From the NCBI RefSeq assembly GCF_034670185.1, contig NZ_JAXMNY010000001.1, forward strand, positions 1,674,001 to 1,738,000: a stretch of DNA of 64,000 nucleotides, written 5' to 3'. A program made the position numbers and the translations under genes. This stretch comes from Nisaea sp. (GTDB lineage Bacteria; Pseudomonadota; Alphaproteobacteria; Thalassobaculales; Thalassobaculaceae). The notes beneath the pieces were generated by a model, which was given only the letters and a program-made list of their open reading frames with translations, ran no database searches and had not been told where the DNA came from. Numbering within the stretch: position 1 is the first letter of the stretch; each line of letters begins with the position of its first letter. Positions 18,453 through 29,142 of the stretch are shown piece by piece.

Positions 18453-18697
18453 AAAACTTCCTGTCGGGCAGCGCCGGGTGGCGCACCCCGCTTATTGCTT
18501 TGTTCGATAAATATGGAACTATAAACCATATGCACAAGGCTATTCATCGGCGCATGCGCCCGTGAACGGCAGACGGAACCTGTAGCACCGGTTCATTCTG
18601 GCTGGAGCTTCACAGCTTTGGCTATTAGCCGGGACTATGCCGCAACCATCCTTCCGGTGGGAAGAATGAAATAGGTTCCAATACAGGCGTTAATCGC

Positions 18698-21520
18698 TTA
18701 GCCGCTGTTGCGGAGCCCCGCTGAAATCCCGTTGATGGTCAGCTGTATGCCCCGCAAGACCTTTGGATCGTCCGCATCCCGGCGATAGTCGCGGAGCAGG
18801 TTGACCTGCAGGTGATTGAGCGGGTCGAGATAGGGGAACCGGTTCGAGATCGACCGAGACAGCAAGGGGTTTCCGTCCAGCAGGGTCTCATCCTGCATGA
18901 TCTGCAGCAAAGCTTCGATGGATGCTTCCCGCTCATCACGGATCCGGTGGAAGATCGCATCCCGTAATTGCTCATCCTCGACCAGTTCGGCATAGCGCGA
19001 GGCAATTGCGATATTGGTCTTGGAGAGAACCATCGCCATGTTCGAGAGCTGCGCCTTGAAGAACGGCCATTCCCGATACATCGTGCGAAGACGCTCCAGG
19101 CCATCCTCGGGATGCGCCACCAGCCATGCCTGGAACGCACTGCCGACGCCGTACCACCCGGGTAGCATCAGGCGGCATTGCGACCAGCTGAAAACCCAGG
19201 GAATGGCGCGCAGATCCGCTATCTTGCCGAGTTTCTTCCGGGAAGCCGGGCGCGAACCGATATTGAGGGTGGCGATCTCATTGATGACCGTCGAGCCCCA
19301 GAAGTACTCGTCGAAACGCGGGGTTTCATAGACCAGCGCGCGATAGGCCTTGAAAGCGCTGGCCGACAATTCCTCCATCGCCTCCAGGAATTCAGGCGGA
19401 ACGTCGTCCCGGTCCGGCCGCAACAGCGAGGCTTCAAGGCAAGCGGCGGCAAGGATCTCCAGGTTTCGGCGACCGAGATCCGGATTGGTGTACTTGCTGG
19501 AGATGATCTCGCCCTGCTCGGTCAGACGGATCTGGCCATCCACGGCGCCGGCCGGCTGGGCAAGTATAGCTTCGAAACTCGGACCGCCGCCGCGCCCGAC
19601 AGTGCCGCCACGGCCATGAAACAGGCGCAGCCGGACATTGTGATGCCGGAACAGCTCGATCAGCGCGATCTCGGCCTTGTAGAGCTCCCAGCCGGACGTC
19701 AGATAGCCGCCGTCCTTGTTGCTGTCGGAATAGCCGAGCATGACTTCCTGAACGCCGCCAAGATCATCCACCAGAGCGCGATAGGCCGGGATTGACAGAA
19801 GCCGGTCCATGATGCCGACGCAATTGCGCAAATCCTCGATGGTCTCGAACAGCGGGACGATATTGACGGCACTCCGGCCTTCCGGCGTGACCAGGCCGAC
19901 TTCCTTCAGAAGGATTGCCAGTTCGAGCAGGTCCGAGACGCTCTGGGTGTTGGAGATGATCGCGGTGGTAATCGCACGCGGCCCATAACGCCGGTGCGCC
20001 GCCGAAGCAGCCCTGAAGATCGCCAGCTCCTTCTCGGTTTCCTCCGAATAGCTCTCGAACGGACGCAGGAGCGGGCGGAGATTGCCCAGCTCCGATGACA
20101 GCAGAGTAACCCGCTCATCCTCTTCCAGAGCCGTGTAGTCGGGCACCGCCCCAACTGCCTGCAGCAGATCCCCCACGGTGCGGGCATGCACCTCAGAATT
20201 TTGCCGCATATCCAGGGTGGCAAGATGGAAGCCGAAGCAATCGACCGCACGCCGCAGGCGGCGCAGACGCCCTTCGGTCAGCTGACGAGAGCCATGCGCG
20301 ACCAGAGAGGCATGCACTATGTCCAGGTCCGCGCGCAGGGCTTCAGGGCTCTCATATTTGACAAATGCAGAGTGCTCTTCGCTCGCCATGGGCGGTATTC
20401 CGTGCGCGGGCAACACATCAGTCGGCAAAGGCTCCTTCACGGCGTCCAGCGTAGCCGCGACCCGGCTGCCGATACCCGAGAGCGCACGGCGATAAGGCTC
20501 CAGCACGGTGTGTTGCGAGACGTCGTCCGCGTTGACCGCAAGTGCGGCCAGCTCCTCCGATACCGATACGATACGCAGCGAGAGGGAGAGCTCGTCCTCC
20601 AGCTTCTCAAGCTCCGACCTATAAAAGCCGAGCACGCGCTCACTCTGCATCTGCAGGGTTCGCTCCACGACAGTAGCGGTCACGAACGGATTGCCGTCCC
20701 TGTCACCACCGATCCAGCTGCCGATACGCAGAAAAGACGCCAGCTCGACAGGCTGTTCGCTCCCGTCCATGGTCGTATCCATGGCAGAAATCCGGTCTTC
20801 GAGACGGCAATAGAGACGCGGCAACTCCCGGAAGAAGGTGTAGTCGTAATATGTCAGGCCGTTCTCGACCTCATCCGCCACATCAAGCCGGCTCTGGCGC
20901 AGCAAATTGGTCTGCCAGAGCGTCAGGATCGCCCGGCCGAGCTTGGCGTCGATATCCTCCGCCTCTTCCGCCGTCCACGGTCCCCTCTCCAGCTTGGCGA
21001 TGAGATCGGCGACAGCCATTTCACGGCGCATCGTGCTCTTGCGGCGCACTTCCGTCGGATGCGCCGTCAGCACCGGGCTCACCAATGCGTTTCGAAAGAA
21101 AGCTTCGAGACCGCCAGCCGAAAACCCGGCTTCGGCAGCACGGCCGAGTGCCGCTTCGATCGATCCTCCACGGGCTGCTGAGCCGGCAATATCGTGTGCC
21201 CGGTTCCGGCGGGTGTGGTGAAGGTCCTCGGCAATATTCGCGAGGTGCGAGAAGTAACTGAATGCCCTGATCACCTGTACCGACTGGTCCGGGTTCAGAC
21301 GCTCGAGAATGCTCTCGAGTTCCTGCTTCGCCGTCAGTTCGTCATCGCGATGAAAGCGGATTGAGGTCTGCCGGATATTCTCGATGATATCGAAAACATC
21401 CTGACCTTCCTGCTCCCTGACAGTGTCGCCGAGCAGGCGCCCCAGGAGCCGGATATTCTCGCGCAGCGGCGCGTCCTTGCCGTCTTCAATCTTGGAATCC
21501 AGACGCGTCTCATCGGGCAT
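18698..21520 (-). CDS. ppc: Phosphoenolpyruvate carboxylase
   Basis: 940-residue full-length enzyme that adds bicarbonate to PEP to make oxaloacetate, refilling the TCA cycle. The catalytic His154 sits in VLTAHPTEVRRKS. GYSDSNKDGG (596-605) and the mobile loop FHGRGGTVGRGGGPS (from 634) are intact, and the C terminus ends with the typical NSG. The ATG at 21520 has GAGGT before it. Stands alone. About 200 bp upstream separates it from sufA, with no clear operator. Its substrate bicarbonate is what the SbtA-type transporter encoded at 38 kb should import. Confidence 0.97.
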   Translation of the reverse strand: MPDETRLDSKIEDGKDAPLRENIRLLGRLLGDTVREQEGQDVFDIIENIRQTSIRFHRDDELTAKQELESILERLNPDQSVQVIRAFSYFSHLANIAEDLHHTRRNRAHDIAGSAARGGSIEAALGRAAEAGFSAGGLEAFFRNALVSPVLTAHPTEVRRKSTMRREMAVADLIAKLERGPWTAEEAEDIDAKLGRAILTLWQTNLLRQSRLDVADEVENGLTYYDYTFFRELPRLYCRLEDRISAMDTTMDGSEQPVELASFLRIGSWIGGDRDGNPFVTATVVERTLQMQSERVLGFYRSELEKLEDELSLSLRIVSVSEELAALAVNADDVSQHTVLEPYRRALSGIGSRVAATLDAVKEPLPTDVLPAHGIPPMASEEHSAFVKYESPEALRADLDIVHASLVAHGSRQLTEGRLRRLRRAVDCFGFHLATLDMRQNSEVHARTVGDLLQAVGAVPDYTALEEDERVTLLSSELGNLRPLLRPFESYSEETEKELAIFRAASAAHRRYGPRAITTAIISNTQSVSDLLELAILLKEVGLVTPEGRSAVNIVPLFETIEDLRNCVGIMDRLLSIPAYRALVDDLGGVQEVMLGYSDSNKDGGYLTSGWELYKAEIALIELFRHHNVRLRLFHGRGGTVGRGGGPSFEAILAQPAGAVDGQIRLTEQGEIISSKYTNPDLGRRNLEILAAACLEASLLRPDRDDVPPEFLEAMEELSASAFKAYRALVYETPRFDEYFWGSTVINEIATLNIGSRPASRKKLGKIADLRAIPWVFSWSQCRLMLPGWYGVGSAFQAWLVAHPEDGLERLRTMYREWPFFKAQLSNMAMVLSKTNIAIASRYAELVEDEQLRDAIFHRIRDEREASIEALLQIMQDETLLDGNPLLSRSISNRFPYLDPLNHLQVNLLRDYRRDADDPKVLRGIQLTINGISAGLRNSG

Positions 21521-21718
21521 CGCGACCTCACATCTTCAAATGACGTGCGCCTCTCTCGAGTCCGGGCCGTGTCGCACAGGCCTTTGTTCGCGAGCGCAAC
21601 ATTCTGATTATAGGGGAGGCCGATACGGCACGTCGGTCAAGGGATCTTTACAGCGCAAAGACCGAGGATATCCCGCACGGATTCGACCTATGGGAAGTTT
21701 ACTGAAAGGCCTTCAAAC

Positions 21719-22072
21719 TCAGGAAGCGACGTTGAAGCTCTCGCCACAGCCGCAGCGGCTTTCTTCGTTCGGATTATTGAAGACGAAACCCGAATAATAT
21801 TTGTCTTCCTGGAAATCCATTTCGGAGCCGAGGATGAACATCACGGATGTCGGATCGACAAAGATAGTGACACCCTTGTCCTCCACCATGTCCTCGAATT
21901 TCTTCCGCTCTTTGGCGTACTCGACGAAATAGCTGAGGCCGGAGCATCCCTTGGCTTTCACGCCAACGCGCAGTCCAAGAACACCGTCCTCGGGTTTTGC
22001 CGCCATCAGGGACTTAACCCTTTCCGCGGCGGCGTCCGTCAATGTGATCGGGGCTTTACCGGGCTGAAACAT
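21719..22072 (-). CDS. sufA: A-type Fe-S carrier protein
   Basis: 117-residue HesB/IscA-fold carrier that passes assembled clusters to apoproteins. The three conserved cysteines are present: Cys43 in KGCSG, and Cys107 and Cys109 in the C-terminal CGCGES motif. GAGGAAAGAGAC precedes the ATG. It is the last gene of the suf operon, 59 nt after sufT. By context it is SufA/ErpA-like rather than IscA, as no isc genes are near. Confidence 0.93.
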   Translation of the reverse strand: MFQPGKAPITLTDAAAERVKSLMAAKPEDGVLGLRVGVKAKGCSGLSYFVEYAKERKKFEDMVEDKGVTIFVDPTSVMFILGSEMDFQEDKYYSGFVFNNPNEESRCGCGESFNVAS

Positions 22073-22131
22073 GTTGTCTCTTTCCTCTGTCTAGCCTGTC
22101 GTCTTTATATAGTGATGATCTGGATCAAATT

Positions 22132-22533
22132 CTAGAACATGTTGAGTGCGAGGCGTGCCTCGTCGCTCATCCGTTCCGGTGTCCAGGCCGGCTCCCAGCT
22201 CAACTCTACCTGCACCCGGCCAACTCCTTTGACGCTTGCGGCCTTCTCGCCAACATCAATTGGAAGCTGCCCGGCAACCGGACAGGCCGGTGCTGTTAGC
22301 GTCATCAGAATTTTGACATCGCCATTATCCTTGATATCGATCTCGTAGATCAATCCCAGCTCGTAGATGTCGACCGGGATTTCCGGATCGTAGACTTCTT
22401 TCAATGCGAGGATGATCTCATCTTCCGTGGCTACACGTACGCCTTCGGCAAGCGGCTCACCGACTTCGGCAACGATGCCTTCTTCCGGCGGCGGGATATC
22501 CAGAAAGTCATGCATTCCGGGACCAGGCTGCAT
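22132..22533 (-). CDS. sufT: SufT-type Fe-S maturation factor (MIP18/DUF59 family)
   Basis: 133 residues with the DUF59/MIP18 core: ALKEVYDPEIPVDIYELGLI, the TLTAPACPVAG motif holding the reactive cysteine, and WEPAWTPERMSDEAR near the end. SufT proteins help maturation of Fe-S enzymes, especially when demand is high. The start is the ATG whose A is the last base of the sufS stop (TGATG at 22535-22531), so translation is coupled. A longer upstream frame to 22734 lies wholly inside sufS and is rejected. Confidence 0.9.
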   Translation of the reverse strand: MQPGPGMHDFLDIPPPEEGIVAEVGEPLAEGVRVATEDEIILALKEVYDPEIPVDIYELGLIYEIDIKDNGDVKILMTLTAPACPVAGQLPIDVGEKAASVKGVGRVQVELSWEPAWTPERMSDEARLALNMF

Positions 22534-23762
22534 CACGAAAAGATCTCCCTCACCTTTTCCAGACTGTCGACGAGTGCGTCGATGTCCTGACGGGTGTTGT
22601 AAAGGCCGAGACTGGCCCGGGCCATGGCCGGCACATCGAACCGCTCCATCAAGGGCTGGGCGCAATGGTGCCCGGCGCGCACCGCAACACCGGCCTGGTC
22701 GATGATCGTCGAAATATCGTGCGGATGGGCGCAATCCATGACGAAGGACAACACACTCGCCTTGCCCGGCGCCGTGCCGATCAGACGCAGCCCCTCGACG
22801 GAGGCCAGACGCTGGGTCGCGTATGTCAGCACGTCGGCCTCATGCGCACCGATTGCCGACATGCCAATGGCATTAACATAGTCGACCGCAACCCCGAGAC
22901 CGTAGGCCTGGACGATCGGCGGCGTGCCCGCCTCGAACTTGTGCGGCAGGTCCGCCCAGGTCGATTTAGCGATCGTAACCGTGTTGATCATGTCGCCGCC
23001 GCCCTGCACCGGTGGCATTTTCTCCAGCAATTCTTCCTTGCCGTAGAGAATACCGATCCCGGTCGGACCGTAGAGCTTGTGCCCGGAGAAAGCGTAGAAA
23101 TCACAATCGATATCGACTACGTCGACCGGCATATGCGTGACGCCCTGCGCCCCGTCCACGACCAGGATCGCACCGGCCTTGTGGGCCAGCGCGGCGATCT
23201 CCTTCACCGGCAGGACGGTCCCGAGGACGTTCGAGACATGCGGCACGGAGATGATCTTCGTCCGATCCGTGATCAAAGCTTCCAGCGCGGAGAGGTGAAA
23301 CGCCCCCTCCTCGTCGACATCGGCGGCCTTGAGCACCAGCCCCTTCTCGTCCCGAATCATCTGCCACGGCACGATGTTGGAGTGATGCTCCATCGTGGTG
23401 ATGATGATCTCGTCGCCTTCCTCAAGGAAGGCACGGGCATAGGATTGTGCAACGAGGTTGAGCGCGTCGGTGGTGCCACGGGTATAGACGATCTCGTGGC
23501 TGTGCTTGGCATTGATGAAGGCCTGAACCTTCTCCCGCGCGCCTTCGTAACGCGCTGTCGCGAGCTCACTCAGATAATGCAGACCGCGATTGACGTTCGA
23601 ATATTCCGCCTCATACATCCGCGTCACGGCTTCAATTACCTGACGCGGCTTCTGAGCCGACGCTGCCGAGTCGAGATACACCAGCGGCTTGCCGCGAACT
23701 TCCATCGACAAGATCGGGAAATCCTGCCGGATCAGGTCAACGTCGTACCCTGCCTCGCTCAT
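22533..23762 (-). CDS. sufS: Group II cysteine desulfurase
   Basis: 409-residue PLP enzyme that takes sulfur from cysteine for cluster assembly. The PLP-binding Lys229 is in FYAFSGHKLYGPTGIG, and the persulfide-forming Cys367 is in RAGHHCAQP, the motif of the SufS (group II) class. It overlaps sufD by four bases (ATGA) and sufT by one. Group II enzymes usually need a SufE or SufU activator; neither is encoded in this operon. Confidence 0.96.
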   Translation of the reverse strand: MSEAGYDVDLIRQDFPILSMEVRGKPLVYLDSAASAQKPRQVIEAVTRMYEAEYSNVNRGLHYLSELATARYEGAREKVQAFINAKHSHEIVYTRGTTDALNLVAQSYARAFLEEGDEIIITTMEHHSNIVPWQMIRDEKGLVLKAADVDEEGAFHLSALEALITDRTKIISVPHVSNVLGTVLPVKEIAALAHKAGAILVVDGAQGVTHMPVDVVDIDCDFYAFSGHKLYGPTGIGILYGKEELLEKMPPVQGGGDMINTVTIAKSTWADLPHKFEAGTPPIVQAYGLGVAVDYVNAIGMSAIGAHEADVLTYATQRLASVEGLRLIGTAPGKASVLSFVMDCAHPHDISTIIDQAGVAVRAGHHCAQPLMERFDVPAMARASLGLYNTRQDIDALVDSLEKVREIFS

Positions 23763-25087
23763 GCCGCCGCGTCCTCTCTTTTCGCGCGCTCCGCCAGCCA
23801 GTCGGTAATTTTCGCACCGAAGGCCTGGGCAACGGAATCCATCCGGATTTCTTCCAGAGCATCGCGGAGGTAAGCCTCGATCAGCATATTGCGGGCGTCG
23901 TGTTCCGCAATGCCGCGGGCTTTCAGGTAGAAGAGCTGATTATCATCAAGTTCGCCCACCGTTGCGCCGTGGCTGCACTTCACGTCATCGGCATAGATTT
24001 CCAGCTCCGGCTTGCTGTCGATTTCCGCCTTGCGGGACAGCAACAGGGCCCGGTTCATCTGGTAACCGTCAGTCTTCTGCGCCGGGCGCTGCACCAGGAT
24101 CTTGCCTTGGAAGACGCCGCGTCCGTTTTCGTCCAGAACGCCCTTGTAGATTTCGCGCGACTGGCTGTTCGGCTTGGCATGCTCGATGAAGGTTGTGTTG
24201 TCGAGATGCTGGTTGGCCGCCGCCATATAGACGCCATTCACAGCATAAAGGATCTCGGAGCCATCCAGCTTGCCGCGGATTTCGTTCCGGGCCAGCTTGG
24301 AGCCGCAGGACAGGGCGAAGTTGTCGTAGATCACCTTCTCGCCACAGGTCACATGCGTCATGGCCACGTGATAGGCCGAACGGGCCTCATTCTGCAGCTT
24401 GTAATGATGGAAGATCGCCTCGTCCTCGACCGTGACATGGGTCACGGAATTGGAAAAGTAGCTACCCTCGCCCACACCGACATGGCTTTCGACCAACGTC
24501 GCCTTGGCGTTCGCACCAACCCAGACAACATTGCGCGGCGCGAAAGCAACCGGCTCGTCACCGGCTGTGCCAATGGAGATGATGTGGATCGGCTTTGCGA
24601 TATCGGCGTTCTTGGCGACCTCGATCAGCACACCACCGGTAATCCCGGCCGTGCTGAGAGCCGCAAGCGGCAACCCGTCGATAGCGCTCTCGTCCTGGAG
24701 CGCATGTTTGACGGCTCCGCCGTCCCGTTCCATCGCTTTCGAAAGCGGCGTGATCGCCAAGCCGACGGGCAGGTTGTCGAGCGCCGAACGGCCTTCGTCG
24801 AGCCGGCCGTTCACCAGGACGATCTCAATCCCCTTGATGTCCGCGACGCTGTCGCGCGGAATCTCAACTGGTTCCAGATCAGCCGACGGCGCCGCGAAGG
24901 CAAGGCCGCCGAGTCCGCGCAGGCTGGTATACTTCCAGGCCTCAGTCCGGTTCGTCGGCAGGCCGAGGGTTTCGAATGTCTGCGCACCCGCAGCTGTAAC
25001 CGCCCCGAACCAGTCCGGCGCACCGTCAACGGGCGTCGCGCTGAAAGCCTTCAGCAACGCATTGTCATTTGCCATATCGTTCGGCAT
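23759..25087 (-). CDS. sufD: Fe-S assembly scaffold subunit SufD
   Basis: 442-residue right-handed beta-helix partner of SufB in the SufBC2D scaffold. The C-terminal region has KCSHGATVGELDDNQLFYLKARG, where the conserved His of SufD is found, and ends with the IRMDSVAQAFGAKI helix. The N-terminal TNRTEAWKYTSLRGL stretch is typical. Start at 25087 with GGAG eight bases upstream; an ATG four codons later is also possible. 20 nt after sufC. Confidence 0.95.
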   Translation of the reverse strand: MPNDMANDNALLKAFSATPVDGAPDWFGAVTAAGAQTFETLGLPTNRTEAWKYTSLRGLGGLAFAAPSADLEPVEIPRDSVADIKGIEIVLVNGRLDEGRSALDNLPVGLAITPLSKAMERDGGAVKHALQDESAIDGLPLAALSTAGITGGVLIEVAKNADIAKPIHIISIGTAGDEPVAFAPRNVVWVGANAKATLVESHVGVGEGSYFSNSVTHVTVEDEAIFHHYKLQNEARSAYHVAMTHVTCGEKVIYDNFALSCGSKLARNEIRGKLDGSEILYAVNGVYMAAANQHLDNTTFIEHAKPNSQSREIYKGVLDENGRGVFQGKILVQRPAQKTDGYQMNRALLLSRKAEIDSKPELEIYADDVKCSHGATVGELDDNQLFYLKARGIAEHDARNMLIEAYLRDALEEIRMDSVAQAFGAKITDWLAERAKREDAAA

Positions 25088-25107
25088 GTCTCGTTCTCCG
25101 AACCTGT

Positions 25108-25869
25108 TCAGGCAGCCTTGCCGGTGAAATCGGCATAGCCCTTTTCCTCGAGCTCAAGCGCGAGTTCCTTGCCGCCCGAACGCTGGATCTTGCCTGCCGC
25201 CATGACATGCACGAAGTCCGGCTGGATATAGTCGAGCAGGCGCTGATAGTGCGTGATCAGCAGCATGCCACGATTCTCGTTGCGCAGCGCGTTCACGCCG
25301 TCGGCAACGATCTTCAGGGCATCGATATCAAGGCCGGAATCGGTCTCGTCCAGGACGCAAAGGGTCGGCTCAAGTACCGCCATCTGCAGGATCTCGTTCC
25401 GCTTTTTCTCACCACCGGAGAAGCCGACATTCACGGCGCGTTTCAGCATGTCGTCGCCCATTTCGAGCGCCTTCGCCTTCTCGCGTACGAGCTTGAGGAA
25501 CTGCATCGCGTCCAGCTCTTCCTCGCCGTGATACTTGCGCTTGGAATTCAGCGCTTCACGCAGGAATGTCATGCCTGGAACGCCCGGGATTTCCACCGGA
25601 TACTGGAAAGCCAGGAAGACGCCTTCATTGGCGCGTTCGTTCGCTTCCAGCTCGAGCAGATCCTTGCCGTCGAAGGTCACTTCACCTTCGGTCACCTCAT
25701 AGCCGTCGCGGCCAGCCAGCACGTAGGACAGCGTGCTTTTGCCAGACCCGTTCGGGCCCATGATCGCATGCACTTCGCCGGGCTGGATGACGAGGTCGAT
25801 CCCTTTCAGGATTTCCTTGTCTTCCTCTTCCAGTGAGGCGTGCAGATTCTTGATTTCCAACAGGGCCAT
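25108..25869 (-). CDS. sufC: Fe-S assembly ATPase SufC
   Basis: 253-residue ABC-type ATPase that drives the SufBCD scaffold. Walker A is GPNGSGKST (38-46), the signature is FSGGEKKRNEI, and Walker B CVLDETDSGLD ends with the Asp typical of SufC. The ATG at 25869 has CGGAGAGAGAT before it. The frame stays open to 25926 but that part overlaps the sufB end and has no ribosome site. Confidence 0.96.
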   Translation of the reverse strand: MALLEIKNLHASLEEEDKEILKGIDLVIQPGEVHAIMGPNGSGKSTLSYVLAGRDGYEVTEGEVTFDGKDLLELEANERANEGVFLAFQYPVEIPGVPGMTFLREALNSKRKYHGEEELDAMQFLKLVREKAKALEMGDDMLKRAVNVGFSGGEKKRNEILQMAVLEPTLCVLDETDSGLDIDALKIVADGVNALRNENRGMLLITHYQRLLDYIQPDFVHVMAAGKIQRSGGKELALELEEKGYADFTGKAA

Positions 25870-25906
25870 ATCTCTCTCCGAGCGTATTATTTGATATTCC
25901 GGCGCG

Positions 25907-27364
<1,458 letters not shown>

Positions 27365-27419
27365 GATCGTGTTATCCCGCTATCTTAAACGCTCGTTCAA
27401 TTGCACTCGAATTCGTCCG

Positions 27420-27887
27420 TCAGCTGTCAGCCGTCACTGGCTGACGCGTCCCCGCCGCGGCGGGTTGCAACGGAAACATTTCCGTCGGGTCCAGAAGATC
27501 AGCCAGAGTGACCTCCTCCAGCGCCCGCCTCACGGCGAGATTCACCCTGTTCCAGTTCCCGCTTATTGGGCAGGAGTTACTGACCTCGCACTGGCCGTCG
27601 CTGTCATCCACACAAGCTGTCAGCGCGATCGGACCATCAATGGCCTGCACTATGGCCGCGACAGTCACCTGCTCCGCCGTCCGGTCCACCGAATAACCGC
27701 CATTCGCCCCGCGATGTGAGGTTATGAGACCCACGCCGGCAAGGATCTTCAGCAGCTTCGAGACAGTCGGAAGCGGTATCGCCGTTGTTTCGGACAGTGC
27801 CGCAGCGGTCCGCACACGACCGGGGTCGCGGGCCATCTGGCCCAGCACCACAACCGCATAGTCAGTCATCTTGTTCAGTTTCAGCAT
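27420..27887 (-). CDS. Rrf2 family regulator of the SUF operon
   Basis: 155-residue DNA-binding protein that probably senses Fe-S status and controls the genes downstream. The winged helix covers about 1-80 (LNKMTDYAVVVLGQMA, LLKILAGVGLITSHRG). Three cysteines at 92, 100 and 106 are placed as Fe-S ligands as in IscR-like proteins. ATG 27887 is chosen because the family begins MLKLNK; an ATG four codons earlier (27899) is open. It leads the suf operon, so self-repression is expected. It is the Rrf2 SUF regulator type, not the ArsR-like SufR of cyanobacteria. Confidence 0.9.
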   Translation of the reverse strand: MLKLNKMTDYAVVVLGQMARDPGRVRTAAALSETTAIPLPTVSKLLKILAGVGLITSHRGANGGYSVDRTAEQVTVAAIVQAIDGPIALTACVDDSDGQCEVSNSCPISGNWNRVNLAVRRALEEVTLADLLDPTEMFPLQPAAAGTRQPVTADS

Positions 27888-27901
27888 CGCACCGTCCATA
27901 A

Positions 27902-27951
27902 AGCGGACTAAATTCGTACCGATTAATTAACCCGGCTGGCGGGGAAATCAA
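27902..27951 (-). promoter_or_regulatory. Candidate suf promoter/operator
   Basis: Upstream of the regulator, read on the minus strand: TTGATT (27951-27946) as a possible -35, then about 16-17 bases, then an AT-rich TTAATTAA palindrome (27923-27930) in the -10 position, then GGACTAAATTCGTACC (27905-27920), whose outer GG/CC and central AATT are symmetric. An Rrf2 repressor site would fit there, but symmetry is weak. Confidence 0.35.
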
Positions 27952-28129
27952 CACGAAACTCAGAAACCGGTGATTTTTTTTGAAAGATTCTAAATCGGGA
28001 CCGGCACTGAGACCGGGGATACATTCGGGAAGACCCCGGCGAGGAAATGTCGCAAGATGCCGACCACTTGCCGCTGGGCATCTCCTGCCTGCGATATGAT
28101 CTGCATCAAATACCCAAAGAAGCCCTCCC

Positions 28130-29011
28130 ATGTCCACGACGAACCAGCCTTCTCAGCCCTTGCTCGCGGTCCTCTGGATGATGGGCGCTCTTGCCTCTTT
28201 CACCTCGATGGCCGTGGCTGCGCGCGAGCTGACCCAGGAAATTTCGGTTTTCCAGGTAACCTTCATGCGGACAGTGATCTGCCTGATCCTGCTCAGCCCC
28301 TACGCCTGGAAACTCGGTCGCACCGGTCTGAAGACAGCACGCCTGAAAGTGCATCTCGGCCGAAATATTATTCATTTTGGCGGGCAACTCGGCTGGATCT
28401 TCGGCGTCAGCGTGCTGCCGCTGGCCGCTGTCTTCTCCCTCGAATTCAGCGCCCCGATCTGGACCGCCATCCTAGCCGCAATATTTCTGAAGGAGCGCTT
28501 GACACGGATACGGGTCATTTCAGTGCTCCTCGGGTTTGCCGGAATTCTGGTGATCCTGCGGCCCGGTTCCGAGCTGTTGCAGCCAGCTTCTTTCGCGGTG
28601 ATCGGTGCTGCCGTCTGTTTCGCCTGCACATACGTCTTCACCCGAGGCCTCGCCTCTACGGAAAGCGCCTTCAAGATCATCTTCTATATGAACCTGATCC
28701 AGCTCCCGATGGGCCTGGTTCCATCCATCATGCTCTGGGTCGAGCCGTCCGTGGACGTTTATCCTTATATTGCCGTGCTCGGCGTCGGCGGAATCACGTC
28801 GCATTACTGCATCGCCCGGGCCATGGCTCATGCGGATGCAACTATCGTCAGCCCTCTGGATTTCCTGAGGCTGCCCTTGGTCGCTGTTATCGGATTCTGG
28901 CTCTACCACGAACCATGGAACCCCTATGTCCTGATCGGTGGCGCCATTACCTTTTCCGGCAATCTCCTGAATATCTGGAACGAGCAAAAAGCGAGCAAGC
29001 ATAAAGGGTAG
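28130..29011 (+). CDS. EamA/DMT family transporter
   Basis: 293-residue inner-membrane protein with the two-fold EamA repeat, about ten transmembrane helices. The first repeat ends near FSLEFSAPIWTAILAAIFLKERLT and the second near DFLRLPLVAVIGFWLYHEPWNP, the same motif in each half. Members export or import metabolites such as amino acids, nucleotides or SAM; specificity cannot be assigned. Divergent from the suf regulator with about 240 bp between. Confidence 0.88.
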   Translation: MSTTNQPSQPLLAVLWMMGALASFTSMAVAARELTQEISVFQVTFMRTVICLILLSPYAWKLGRTGLKTARLKVHLGRNIIHFGGQLGWIFGVSVLPLAAVFSLEFSAPIWTAILAAIFLKERLTRIRVISVLLGFAGILVILRPGSELLQPASFAVIGAAVCFACTYVFTRGLASTESAFKIIFYMNLIQLPMGLVPSIMLWVEPSVDVYPYIAVLGVGGITSHYCIARAMAHADATIVSPLDFLRLPLVAVIGFWLYHEPWNPYVLIGGAITFSGNLLNIWNEQKASKHKG

Positions 29012-29065
29012 TTCTAACACGACAACCAACAGACCATTTGCCGGACCGGCCACCATCATTAGTCC

Positions 29066-29079
29066 CGTTTCGGGAAACG
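29066..29079. promoter_or_regulatory. Short perfect palindrome before the 575-aa gene
   Basis: CGTTTC-GG-GAAACG, perfect arms of six, in the 131-bp gap between the EamA gene and the unknown 575-codon gene. It may be an operator or a weak terminator for the EamA gene; nothing decides between these. Confidence 0.3.
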
Positions 29080-29142
29080 TCTTTATCCATCACCGTTTTC
29101 CCAATAAAATAACCGGAAAATCGACGGAGATAGTCGAACAGA

